This document shows positions 26,095 to 35,800 of a DNA stretch of 64,000 bases, piece by piece. Position 1 is the stretch's first letter. The number at the start of each line of letters is the position of its first letter. Origin of the DNA: Nostoc sp. NIES-4103. GTDB taxonomy: Bacteria; Cyanobacteriota; Cyanobacteriia; Cyanobacteriales; Nostocaceae. The stretch covers positions 3,051,099 to 3,115,098 of the forward strand of contig NZ_AP018288.1 of NCBI RefSeq assembly GCF_002368335.1, written 5' to 3'. The notes under the pieces are model-generated. The model saw nothing but the letters and a program-made list of their open reading frames with translations, made no database searches and had not been told where the DNA came from. The position numbers were made by a program, and so were the translations under genes.

Positions 26095-28041
26095 TCATCC
26101 CCCCACATGAATACCAGGACGACGTTCCGGGTTTTTCTCCGCTTTGCGAAGAACTTCACGAGTCACAACAGCAATATCACCCTCACCAAACAAGATAAAA
26201 CGCAGCAAGTATTGTATCGGGTTTCCCTCTACCCAACCGAAGTAAGCATGTGGAATCTTTCCGGTTTGATCACGAATATGCAGAAGTAAAGCCGCAATAG
26301 CGTTAGGTACCGCTGCACTCTCAGCACGCAGAATCCGGTAATTACCAACTTGAACACCTTTTACTTTGATGACATCAGCAAAATCAGAAGCATCAGATAC
26401 CATAATCTCTAAAAACAGAACCGGATCAGTAGAGGGAATATGGTTGTCCTCGCGTACCTCTTTTTCCTTGCAAAAATACTCTAGCTCGTCGCCCTCATTC
26501 AATCGATTAGCAATGATTCGGATTGCTCCTTGGCTTTCCTCTGCAATGAATTGGCGAGCATTTTCGTCAATTTCAATCTGCTCAACTCGCAGTTCCGTTG
26601 AACGCCAAACACGCGAAACTAAGGAGGTGAGAATAATTGCACCAATAAAGAACCCAGCAATCCTGATACCTTCTGGCCTTTCGATGATATTGACAACTGT
26701 AGTATATATAAATACCAGGGTAATGAGAGCAAAAACCAATGTTCTCTGCTTTGCTCTTTGACGGTGAATTGATAAAGTTACAGCCAACGCCGCTGAACTC
26801 ATCAACACCAAAACACCAGTTGCATAAGCACCACCTTGAGCTTCCACATTAGCCCGAAAGATGATTGTGACAATAAAGGCGATCGCTGTATATACCAACA
26901 CCAAAGGTCGCGTTGCTCGTGCCCAATTTGGTGCCATCCCATAGCGTGGCAGATAGCGAGGCACAATATTCAGCAGTCCTGCCATTGCCGATGCACCTGC
27001 AAACCACAGAATAGAAATGGTACTCAAATCATAAATTGTGCCAAAAGTATTACCGAGATAAGAATGTGCTAAATATGCAAGGGCACGTCCATATGCTTTA
27101 CCCCCAGCAGCAAATTCTGGTGCTGGAATCAGTAAAGTAGTGATCAAGCTACTGGTAAGCAAAAAGAAGCTCATAATTACAGCAGCAGCAGTCAACAGCT
27201 TGCGGGTATTGCGAATACGTCCCTTGGGGTATTGGGGAGTGTCGCTGGTGCTACCTTGTACAAGGGGCATAACAGTTACCCCAGTTTCAAAGCCTGATAA
27301 ACCCAATGCTAGTTTTGGGAAGAGTAAAGCAGCTACAGCCAGCATTATCAGAGGATTAGAATGACGGGCAAAAAGTGCAGCTTGCCAGCTAGCGATCGCG
27401 GTTGGTTGATTTACAATTTGAAACAGACCAACGCAAATCACAATCAAGTTTAACAGCAAATAAACTGCCACCAAAAATACTGCAATCCCAATAGCTTCTC
27501 TAAAACCTCTGATAAAAACCACACCCAGCAATGCAATTAAAATCAGCGTGATGCCAACTTCTTGATGGTGAAGCCAATTTGGCGCCAGCGGATTTTCGAT
27601 AATGTGAGCCGTGGCATCAGCAGCCGAAAGTGTAATAGTAATGATGAAGTCTGTGGCAACAAAGCCAAGTAAACACAGGACAAACAGCTTACCTTGCCAC
27701 CAAGATAGCAGATGTTCCAGCATAGCGATCGACCCTTCACCATGAGGACTTTTTGCTGCCACAACACGATAAATAGGCAAAGCCCCAAACAGTGTTAAAA
27801 GAACTAAAATCAAAGTAGCCAGAGGAGAAAGCGCACCTGCTGCTAGTGCTGCAATACCAGGTTGATAGCCAAGAGTCGAGAAATAATCTACACCAGTCAA
27901 GCACATTACCTGCCACCAAGGGTGTTTGCGGTGTATTTCTTCCTTTGTGTAAGGTCCTTTCTTCTCTTGTCGGTCTTCTACTAGCAACCAATGCCTCAAT
28001 TGTCTGCTGAAACGGTTTGCCGAAGTCATTAAATTAGCCAT
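26095..28041 (-). CDS. APC-superfamily permease
   Basis: The 648-residue membrane protein has about 12 hydrophobic helices between residues 60 and 480. A conserved N-terminal segment (HPWWQVMCLTGVDYFSTLGY) is typical of a cyanobacterial APC-type amino acid/cation transporter group. A soluble C-terminal domain (about 500-648) may be regulatory. It would import an amino acid or similar solute across the plasma membrane; the substrate cannot be predicted. A TTG codon precedes the chosen ATG. No operon partner is visible, as both flanks are repeat-rich. Confidence 0.85.
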   Translation of the reverse strand: MANLMTSANRFSRQLRHWLLVEDRQEKKGPYTKEEIHRKHPWWQVMCLTGVDYFSTLGYQPGIAALAAGALSPLATLILVLLTLFGALPIYRVVAAKSPHGEGSIAMLEHLLSWWQGKLFVLCLLGFVATDFIITITLSAADATAHIIENPLAPNWLHHQEVGITLILIALLGVVFIRGFREAIGIAVFLVAVYLLLNLIVICVGLFQIVNQPTAIASWQAALFARHSNPLIMLAVAALLFPKLALGLSGFETGVTVMPLVQGSTSDTPQYPKGRIRNTRKLLTAAAVIMSFFLLTSSLITTLLIPAPEFAAGGKAYGRALAYLAHSYLGNTFGTIYDLSTISILWFAGASAMAGLLNIVPRYLPRYGMAPNWARATRPLVLVYTAIAFIVTIIFRANVEAQGGAYATGVLVLMSSAALAVTLSIHRQRAKQRTLVFALITLVFIYTTVVNIIERPEGIRIAGFFIGAIILTSLVSRVWRSTELRVEQIEIDENARQFIAEESQGAIRIIANRLNEGDELEYFCKEKEVREDNHIPSTDPVLFLEIMVSDASDFADVIKVKGVQVGNYRILRAESAAVPNAIAALLLHIRDQTGKIPHAYFGWVEGNPIQYLLRFILFGEGDIAVVTREVLRKAEKNPERRPGIHVGG

Positions 28042-28044
28042 CAA

Positions 28045-28919
28045 ACATTACTGCTCCCATGTAATATGTGTGATGTCTTTGGATTACGTGGCTTTGCTCT
28101 CATCAACTCTTTCTCAGTACTGACTTGTTGAGAAAGATAATGCACCAGCTTTGAGAGGGATAATCGATATATATCAATGAGGGAAAACTCACAACCACTA
28201 TTAATAGACTTATTTATTGTGTGTCAATAGGATACACGAGTGGGAGTTTAAAACTGCTTTTATACAGATTTTTAATTGTATACCACTTTACTGGAGAGCA
28301 AAAGAAACAAAAAGTCAAGTGCTAGTAGACAAGTTGAAAGTCACAGTTGAGACAATAGCTTCAGGTTTTGTACTATAGGCGCAAATATTCCAACCAACAA
28401 TATAATACGATTGATCCACAAGTTGGCTACAGATAAAAAGCAGGGGAACTCGGCCCCCCACGACCGAAAGAAAGTGGGGATTAGGGGTACAGGGGAGCAG
28501 AGGTACAGGAGAGATAATTTGTAGCTTTATTTAGAGGATTAGTATCACTTTCACAAATAAAAAATTTACAAGAAATAAATTATCTTCAATTGTGGGGTGG
28601 GCATCCTGCCCGCCCTTCAGACAAAAGACGGGTGTCTCCACCCGTCCCATAAGAAAATTTGGCATATTTTTATTTGTCAGTCCCTAAACTATAGGAATTT
28701 GATTTAATTTATGAAAAAATATGTAGCATAGCTAGTTTGCTCAAGTCGGGAGACCCTTCCTGTGCAACTGGCGTTGTGTTATCGCCAAGAGTATAACACC
28801 AAAACCTTTGGGTGATACGTTAGCCAAAGACATAACGTACCCTACGTTTATTTCAAAAAATCAAATATGATTCCTATATCTCACTTGAAATTTTCATCAG
28901 TGTTCAACTGCCAAAAATA
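28045..28919. other. Repeat-rich intergenic region
   Basis: No gene was recognised in this stretch. It includes a GGGGAACTCGGCCCCCC...GGGGATTAGGGG patch (28443-28490), a double palindrome with GGGCATCCTGCCCGCCC and GACGGGTGTCTCCACCCGTC (28594-28652) and a CAAGTCGGGAGACCC patch (28743-28757). A copy of the second element lies at 31384-31440. The rest is AT-rich. Confidence 0.6.
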
Positions 28920-29348
28920 TCATTTTTTCTCAGCACAACCTTCCAAAACTTTATTACCTTGAATGAAAATAGCCGAATAGGGATAATTTATATCAGACAT
29001 GCCATCGCTACAACTGCTAACTTTCTTCAAGATTAAAGTATTATTGCCTGTGCCTTTCAATCGGTATACTCGTACCAAATCTGCGGGACGTGCCTCTGCT
29101 TTCAATGGTGCAACATAAGGGAATTTTAGCGGTTGCGTTCCTGGGGAATTGTAAACAATTCCCCGTTTGCTAACAGTAACACTCCAAAAAGGTTCTGTAC
29201 CCCTAGCAATGAATTGTTCGTTACTAGCAGCTTGTGCAACAATCAAATTCTGGTTTTTGCTAACAGATTCATTGGCAATACTGCGGTTATTTACTGATAA
29301 AGTGGTAGCAAGTCCCAAGAGAATAACGGGAAAAATGAAAGTTTTCAT
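28920..29348 (-). CDS. Secreted COG3650-like protein
   Basis: This 142-residue protein has a signal peptide (residues 1-25) and a domain resembling COG3650. The motifs are ARGTEPFWSVTV (about 48-59), a conserved SSCSDGMSD and YPYSAIF segment, and a final Cys in LEGCA. The two cysteines may form a disulfide in the periplasm. The function of the family is unknown; some members are annotated as lipoproteins. Here no lipobox Cys follows the signal, so it is probably soluble and periplasmic. It is a monocistronic gene between repeat regions. Confidence 0.72.
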   Translation of the reverse strand: MKTFIFPVILLGLATTLSVNNRSIANESVSKNQNLIVAQAASNEQFIARGTEPFWSVTVSKRGIVYNSPGTQPLKFPYVAPLKAEARPADLVRVYRLKGTGNNTLILKKVSSCSDGMSDINYPYSAIFIQGNKVLEGCAEKK

Positions 29349-29464
29349 AGCTCATTAAAATCTACTCATATTTTCTACTTCAATGCGACTTTATCCATTT
29401 CCTGAAATTAATAGCAGTAGCCAGTATTTTAAGTCATTGAACTACACCATTGCCTACCCACTGT

Positions 29465-29650
29465 CTTAGAGCTTGTTTGAAAAGTGGTTGACTGTGATTT
29501 TAATTACGTTCTTACCCCCCATTATCCCACGCCACTTGCGCGGCTGTCGGCAAAGCCGCCCAACGCAGTGGCTCCCCTTTATAAGGGGAGGGTTAGGGTG
29601 GGGTAAAAAATATTTGATACATCAATCATGACTTTTCAAACATCCTCTTA
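29465..29650. repeat. Element with AGAGGATGTTTGAAAAGT ends, copy 1
   Basis: The element starts AGAGCTTGTTTGAAAAGTGG and ends GACTTTTCAAACATCCTCT. Inside is a palindromic GC-rich unit (GCCACTTGCGCGGCTGTCGGC...GCAGTGGC) and AAGGGGAGGGTTAGGGTGGGG. Related copies flank psbA (60203-60372 and 61850-62020), and a partial end lies at 52206-52258. Confidence 0.8.
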
Positions 29651-29721
29651 GAGGTTGTTTAAATACCTAACGCTTCCATCTTCTATCATGTTTTATACTG
29701 AAACTAAGTTGTCAGCACTAG

Positions 29722-29970
29722 ATGATGACACAAATCACATTTAAGGTTGAAGCATTTTGGGATTCAGACGCAGCAGTTTGGGTTGCAACTAGTGATGATG
29801 TACCGGGATTGGTGACAGAAGCTTCTACAATTGAAGTTTTGACGCAAAAGCTGCGAGAAATGATTCCAGAACTCATCATCCTGAACAGAATCATTCCTCG
29901 TGACTACCCAGGTTCTATCACCTTTGAATTAACCAGTCATCGGCAAGAATTGATCAAGGTTGCTTCATAG
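29722..29970 (+). CDS. Orphan HicB-like (DUF1902) protein
   Basis: The 82-residue protein has the fold pattern of the HicB/DUF1902 family (FKVEAFWDSDAAVWVATSDDVPGLVTEAST, then a helix with LREMIPELI). HicB proteins neutralise HicA mRNA interferases, but no HicA-like gene is next to it, so it may be a remnant or work with a distant partner. It lacks the C-terminal helix-turn-helix of long HicB proteins. The second Met (29725) is equally possible as the start. Confidence 0.75.
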   Translation: MMTQITFKVEAFWDSDAAVWVATSDDVPGLVTEASTIEVLTQKLREMIPELIILNRIIPRDYPGSITFELTSHRQELIKVAS

Positions 29971-29999
29971 ACGGCATAGAATTACTATTAAACCCAAAA

Positions 30000-30026
30000 A
30001 TTACGAATTACGAATTACGAATTAGT
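30000..30026. repeat. ATTACGA heptamer repeat
   Basis: About three to four copies of ATTACGA. It is a short STRR array between the HicB-like and oxygenase genes. Confidence 0.75.
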
Positions 30027-30041
30027 AATTATTTGGTCAAC

Positions 30042-31121
30042 CTAAACAAGAATCTGAACCAGCTTTTCACTAATCTCCTTCGGTTGGCGTAGTTCCCCAC
30101 GTTCTGCTTGCTGAAGCATAAACCAAATTTGAGAACTTACTAAGTCAACATCTGTAGACATAAATTGTTCACCACCAAAGCGGCGAATATTCTCCGCTTG
30201 AGCTTTGAGAACAACAGCATCCTGACGGATAATACTTGACAATAAAAACTTCACTAGAGGTTGCATTACCCAACCAGGAAGTCCTAAACGAAAAGTGACA
30301 ACCAGAAAGTTGCGGTTATAGAAATCAGACACCGGAGTCATAGCTTGAGTAACCAGCAGGCTGTAGTTGTTTCCAAACCGATATTCTACTTGTGCCATAG
30401 ATGGTAGTAGAAAGCGGTCAAAATGGTTGACTTCCGTCACATTTGGTGCAATGATTTGGGCGGCAAGACCACTAGGACGTGGTTCGTCAAGGTACTCAAT
30501 CTCAATACCATTCTGCTGTTGTCTAATGGCAGCCGTAATTTGCTTTCTTTTGGGATCGCCACGTAACAAGCCTGTGTGAACAAAAGGAGTATGTGAGACA
30601 TCAGTGATATTCTCTAAAGCAGCATGGAGAGTACACTCATAAGCAAACTCTTCACGCCAGGTTGTATAACTGTTGTCATTAATATTGGGAAACTGGTAGG
30701 GAAGTGTTTCTGGCTCGATATCAGCATTGCCAAAAACCCATACAAAGCCATCTTGCTCAACAACTGGGTATGCTACCGCTCTTGTGCCACTTTTCTCTGG
30801 AACACCACACAAACCAGGCACAGCTTGACAAGTACCACCACCGTCAAACTGCCACCCGTGGTAAGGACATTCGAGATTACCGTTGACAACCCGTCCCAAA
30901 GACAACGCTATATTACGGTGCGGACATCTATCTAAAAGAGCAGCAGCCTTACCATCTACTGCTCGAAAAAGCACCAGGGGAATACCAATAACTGTACGAA
31001 CAAGTGGCTTGTCAGTTAATTCTTGAGACTGACAAGCAATGTACCAATAGTTTGTCATCCGTGCTACCGAGATATGACCCTTGGTCAACGGCGGAGTTAG
31101 ATGTGGTTTTTGTAGTTCCAT
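30042..31121 (-). CDS. Rieske non-haem iron oxygenase
   Basis: This 359-residue protein is a Rieske-type mono- or dioxygenase alpha subunit. The 2Fe-2S ligands are in CPHRN and CPYHGW (CxH and CxxH, 17 residues apart) at about 66-88. The catalytic iron motif is NITDVSHTPFVHTG at about 167-180 (Asp, two His). It resembles the pheophorbide a oxygenase / cell-death-suppressor (Lls1) group found in cyanobacteria and plants, where such enzymes act on chlorophyll breakdown products or related ring systems. A reductase or ferredoxin would supply electrons; none is adjacent. It is divergent from the SDR gene that opens the biosynthetic cluster, with 500 bases of repeat DNA between, so membership in the cluster is unproven. 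Confidence 0.88.
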   Translation of the reverse strand: MELQKPHLTPPLTKGHISVARMTNYWYIACQSQELTDKPLVRTVIGIPLVLFRAVDGKAAALLDRCPHRNIALSLGRVVNGNLECPYHGWQFDGGGTCQAVPGLCGVPEKSGTRAVAYPVVEQDGFVWVFGNADIEPETLPYQFPNINDNSYTTWREEFAYECTLHAALENITDVSHTPFVHTGLLRGDPKRKQITAAIRQQQNGIEIEYLDEPRPSGLAAQIIAPNVTEVNHFDRFLLPSMAQVEYRFGNNYSLLVTQAMTPVSDFYNRNFLVVTFRLGLPGWVMQPLVKFLLSSIIRQDAVVLKAQAENIRRFGGEQFMSTDVDLVSSQIWFMLQQAERGELRQPKEISEKLVQILV

Positions 31122-31622
31122 ATTTTTAATCTCACTCTAGGCAGGAGGCTAACGCACCTTGAATTGTTGTTGATGCGTTGCGCTGGGCGACAACGCACCC
31201 TACTGGCGTGTCAAGGCTAAAATGTTGCAATAGATTTCCTCTAATATCTCTGTGTTCTCTGCGCCTCTGCGGTTCGTTAATGCACAACTTTAGTCTTGAC
31301 ACGCACCCTACTGGCATAACCGGGCTAAAATAGTGCATTAATGAAGACCTCACCCTTAAGGGCAGGGTTGAAATAAACTCTTGTGGGATGGGCGTCCCGC
31401 CCGTCCTAATGGCGGGTAAGATACCCGCCCCACAAGAAAATCTATTGCAACTTTTAGACTTGCCATGCCACTACTGGCTACTACGTACTGTATTTTTATG
31501 CTTTTGATAGGTAATTTGTACTTACATTAAAAAGTGTTACTGATTTTGAGTAGACTAAGAACTGATTCCTTGACTTTACTCTAGGCATATCTTCTCATTT
31601 TTGTAGGATCTAAGTTACCTCA
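31122..31622. other. Repeat-filled intergenic region
   Basis: The region holds an AACGCACC...GGTGCGTT type repeat (31151-31200), a CTCTGTGTTCTCTGCGCCTCTGCGG repeat (31248-31272), a hairpin CACCCTTAAGGGCAGGG (31347-31366, related to 12055-12090) and a double palindrome GGGCGTCCCGCCC...GCGGGTAAGATACCCGC (31388-31432). There is no gene. Confidence 0.65.
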
Positions 31623-32495
31623 ATGGCTGGCAAAGAAACTTTTCAAGCAGTGGTAATTACTGGGGCATCAAGTGGAATAGGTGAAGCCAGTGCTATTTAC
31701 CTGGATAATTTAGGATACCAGGTATTTGCTGGTGTACGTCGTGATGTTGATGGGGAGGAATTAAAAAGTAAAACCTCAGCTAGATTGACACCTATTTTGT
31801 TAGATGTTAATGATGAAGCATCGATTAAAGCAGCCGCAAACACCATCAGCGCGACTTTGAATGATGTTGGTTTGGCTGGTTTAGTCAACAATGCTGGTAT
31901 AGCCGTGGCTGGGCCACTGGAATTTCTTCCTATTGATGAGTTAAGAAAGCAACTGGAAGTAAATGTGATTGGACAGATAGCGGTTACTCAGGCATTTTTA
32001 CCACTTTTAAGAAAAGCGCAAGGTCGTGTGATCAACATTAGTTCTGACAACGGCAAAGTTGTTGTGCCTTTTCTCGGCCCTTATTGCGCTTCCAAATTTG
32101 CATTAGAGGCACTCACAGATGCGCTGCGGATAGAACTGCAACCTTGGGGTATTGAGGTTGTGATTATTGAACCTGGGACAGTGACAACGCCAATTTGGAA
32201 TAAGTCCATAACTTTAGCTGATGATATCTTGAAGAAAATGCCGCCTCAAGCGTTGGAATTATACTCACTAGCCGTAGATGCCACCCGTAACACAGCCAAA
32301 AAGTTAAGCCAGAATGGTTTTCCTGCCTCAGAAGTTGGCAAAACTATAGCTAAAGCCCTCAGCGCTAAAAAACCAAAAACTCGTTATGTAGTAGGATTAG
32401 ATGCCCAAATGAGTATCTGGCTGTCGAAAATTTTAAGCGATCGCCTGCTTGATAAACTGATTATTCAATACCTTGGTTTACCCAAAAATTCCTAA
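31623..32495 (+). CDS. Short-chain dehydrogenase/reductase
   Basis: The 290-residue SDR has the NAD(P)-binding TGASSGIGEA motif at 14-23, the NNAGIA motif, the catalytic Ser in INISS and the YCASK motif (Tyr and Lys). The C-terminal extension and the EPGTVTTPIW loop resemble retinol or hydroxysteroid dehydrogenase-like classical SDRs that act on lipophilic ketones or alcohols. Position directly upstream of the fatty acid-oxoamine synthase gene suggests, but does not prove, reduction of the keto product. It could be a long-chain base reductase analogue of 3-ketosphinganine reductase. It starts with an ATG at 31623 and is separated by 313 bases from the next gene. Confidence 0.9.
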   Translation: MAGKETFQAVVITGASSGIGEASAIYLDNLGYQVFAGVRRDVDGEELKSKTSARLTPILLDVNDEASIKAAANTISATLNDVGLAGLVNNAGIAVAGPLEFLPIDELRKQLEVNVIGQIAVTQAFLPLLRKAQGRVINISSDNGKVVVPFLGPYCASKFALEALTDALRIELQPWGIEVVIIEPGTVTTPIWNKSITLADDILKKMPPQALELYSLAVDATRNTAKKLSQNGFPASEVGKTIAKALSAKKPKTRYVVGLDAQMSIWLSKILSDRLLDKLIIQYLGLPKNS

Positions 32496-32808
32496 TATCA
32501 TCATTGTGTGACTATTACAACTTCTCGAAAATTACCTCTACTATACTGATACAATATTCCTTTTAGATACAGGGATTTTTTGCCCAATTTCCTATAACTA
32601 CACACTGTACAAATAGAGCCTAATATGCATTAACGAACTTGATTGGAGGCAGTCATATTACCATGATTGTTCAACTCCACGTGCGGGAACTAGCTAAGTA
32701 TCTTAGTGTCTATTTTGTGAGCTGCTAAGTCCCTTTTTCAGGTAATCTTGGTAAATTTAAAGACATGAAAGTTGCTAGCTGAATTTAGTATTTCAGGGGA
32801 GTCAAAAT
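32496..32808. promoter_or_regulatory. Leader region of the multidomain synthase gene
   Basis: About 310 bases without ORFs or recognised repeats before the multidomain gene. It probably holds the promoter of the 1689-residue protein. No known boxes are clear. Confidence 0.4.
32795..32801 (+). promoter_or_regulatory. Shine-Dalgarno AGGGGAG supporting a TTG start
   Basis: AGGGGAG lies seven bases before the TTG at 32809. There is no ATG with similar support near, so it decides for the TTG start of the synthase. Confidence 0.7.
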
Positions 32809-35800
32809 TTGCTTTTAGAAAATCTCATTAAATTCTCCAGTCTAGTAGATATATTGTGCGATCGCGCGCTCTCCCAACCAAACAAACTGGCTTTTACCTT
32901 TTTGCACAACACAGAAACAGAACAAGTCAGCCTAACTTATCAAGAGTTAGACCAAAAGGCAAAAGCTATTGCTGTGGTGCTGAAGAGCATGAAAGCTACT
33001 GGAGAAAGGGCACTCCTACTCTACCCGCCTGGAATAGAATTTATCGCTGCTTTTTTCGGGTGTTTATATGCTGGAGTGATTGCCGTTCCTGTGTATCCAC
33101 CGCGACGCAACCAACGCATGAACCGGTTGCAAGCGATCGTGGCTGATGCACAGGCTGCTTTTGCACTCACCACAACATCTGTTTTCACCAATATAGAACA
33201 CAGCTTTAAACAAGCACCAGAACTCGCAGCTTTACATTGGCTAGCCACCGACAATATTGCCAGCAACCTTGCTCCTGATTGGCAGCCCACCAAGGTTAGT
33301 AGCGACACACTGGCATTTCTTCAGTATACTTCCGGCTCTACCGCTGCTCCCAAAGGAGTAATGGTCAGCCATCAAAATCTCCTCCACAATCAACTATTAA
33401 TCCAGCAAGGATTTCAACATACCCAGGAAACCATAGTTGTCGGGTGGTTGCCTTTATACCATGACATGGGTTTAATTGGCAATGTGCTGCAACCAATGTA
33501 TATGGGTGTGCCATGCATTCTCATGTCTCCAGTAGCTTTTTTACAGCGTCCTGTGCGTTGGTTAGAAGCGATTTCTCACTACAAAGCCACTACCAGCGGC
33601 GGCCCCAATTTTGCTTATGACTTGTGTGTCAGCAAAATTCCTCCCGAACAACGGTTAAACCTGGACTTAAGTACTTGGAGTGTGGCTTTCAACGGAGCCG
33701 AAAAGGTACGCGCCGAAACCATAGAACAATTCACCAATGCCTTTGCTGAGTGTGGATTTTCCCAAAAGGCATTTTATCCATGTTACGGTTTGGCAGAAGC
33801 AACTCTATTTGTTTGTGGTGGAACCAAAGCTGCTGCACCCGTAGTTGAAAAAGTGCAAAGCGAAGCTTTAGAACAAAACCAAGTAGTTCTATCAAAACAA
33901 GAAACTGGTAAAGTCCAGAAAATCGTCAGTTGTGGTCGAGCCACACTAGAACAACAAATTGTCATCGCCCACCCAGAAACTTTAACTACTTGCGCCCCGA
34001 ATCAAGTCGGTGAAATCTGGGTTGCTGGTTCTAGCGTCGCTGGTGGTTACTGGAATCGACCTATTGAGACAGAAAATACCTTCGGTGCATACTTGCAAGA
34101 TACAGGTGATGGGCCATTTCTGCGTACAGGAGATTTGGGCTTTTTACACAATGGTGAACTATTTGTTACAGGTCGCATTAAAGACTTAATAGTCATCCGG
34201 GGACGCAATCATTACCCCCAAGATATTGAACTGGCCGCACAAATTAGTCATCCAGCTTTGCGACCCAGTGCCAGCGCTGCATTTGCAGTTGAAGTTGATG
34301 GCAGCGAACGGTTAGTGGTGGCTTGTGAAGTAGAGCGGAGTTACATACGGAATGGAGAATTTGACGAAGTAGCAAAGGCTATCCGTCAGGCAATATGGAA
34401 CAGCCAAGAACTAGAAGTTTATACCGTAGTGCTGCTGAAAACTGGCAGCATCCCCAAAACTTCTAGTGGGAAGATTCAACGCCTCAGTTGCCAAGCTAGC
34501 TTTTTAGCAGGAAGTTTGGATGTATTGTATACTTCCAGTACTAAAAATATAGTAAAAAATATTTCTGAGCAAATCTCTACAGAACCTCTCAGTTACTCAG
34601 AACCAAAAATGTATTTATCGGCATCAGTTGCGGAAATTAGCAAACAGCGGGCAAACGATGTTATCAATTGGTTTCGCAGTTACGCCAATGAACGCATTAA
34701 TTCTCGTCTAATTGATGAGCGACGTTCGATACCACCGCACATTGTACTGGATTTCGGAAATCGCGGGCTTTTGGGAATGCAAGTACCCGAAAATTATGGA
34801 GGACTGGCACTCACCAACCGCGATATCATGCGCGTCATTGAACAAATTGCCGCCAGCGATTTAACCCTGGCGACCTTTGTCGGTGGCAATAATACTTTGG
34901 GTATTCGTCCGATCCAGCGTTACGCCACACAAACGTTAAAAGATGAACTTTTACCCCTACTCTCCTCTGGTCGGGAAATGGCTGCACTGGCAATTACAGA
35001 ACCCGGTGCAGGCTCAAACCCCAGAGCCATTTCAGCCACAGCCCAAGCAAATGGCAAAGGTGGCTGGCAATTGCATGGCACGAAAATCTGGAGTGGTTCT
35101 GCTGCTTGGGCTGGTGTAATTAACGTTTTTGTCCAACTCTTAGATGCTAACGGACAATCAAGTGGCATGAGCGCTTTTGTTGTGCGTCAAGGAACACCAG
35201 GCTTGCGAATTGGCCCCGAAGCTTTGACCATGGGAATGCGGGGCATGGTGCAAAATACGATCTATCTTAACGATGTCCCAGTAGAACCCAGCCAACTGCT
35301 GTGGCGACCAGGAGCAGGGATGGAAGTCGCCCAGGATACATTTATGTTTGCGCGGTTGGGGTTGGGAGCAATCAGTGTGGGGGGGATGAAACGAGTAGCA
35401 CAACTCATGCACCGTTATGCAACTCGGCGTTCCATTGCTACTGGTAGTTTGCTAGAAAATCCCGTGACATTGGCGCGGTTTAGTGAAGTGACAGCAGCCA
35501 TTACCACCGTAGAAACACTAGTGACATTGATAGCAGATTTACTCGATGCAGGGCAGAATGTCCCCGAAGAAGCCTATATAGCTTGTAAAACTTCCGGGCC
35601 AGAATTTTTGTGGAAAGCTGCTGATACCCTGGTGCAACTGCTGGGGGGTCGTGGCTATCTGGAAAATAATCTTGCACCCCAGATTCTGCGAGATGCCAGA
35701 CTCTTCCGTATTTTTGAAGGGCCTACGGAAACCCTGAACATGTTCCTGGGATCGCGAGTCCTGCACAGCAGCAAGGAACTAGATTATTTTCTCTCTCATA

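Noticed and set aside
29722..29970. Complete HicAB toxin-antitoxin pair
   Set aside because: No HicA-like ORF flanks the gene on either side.
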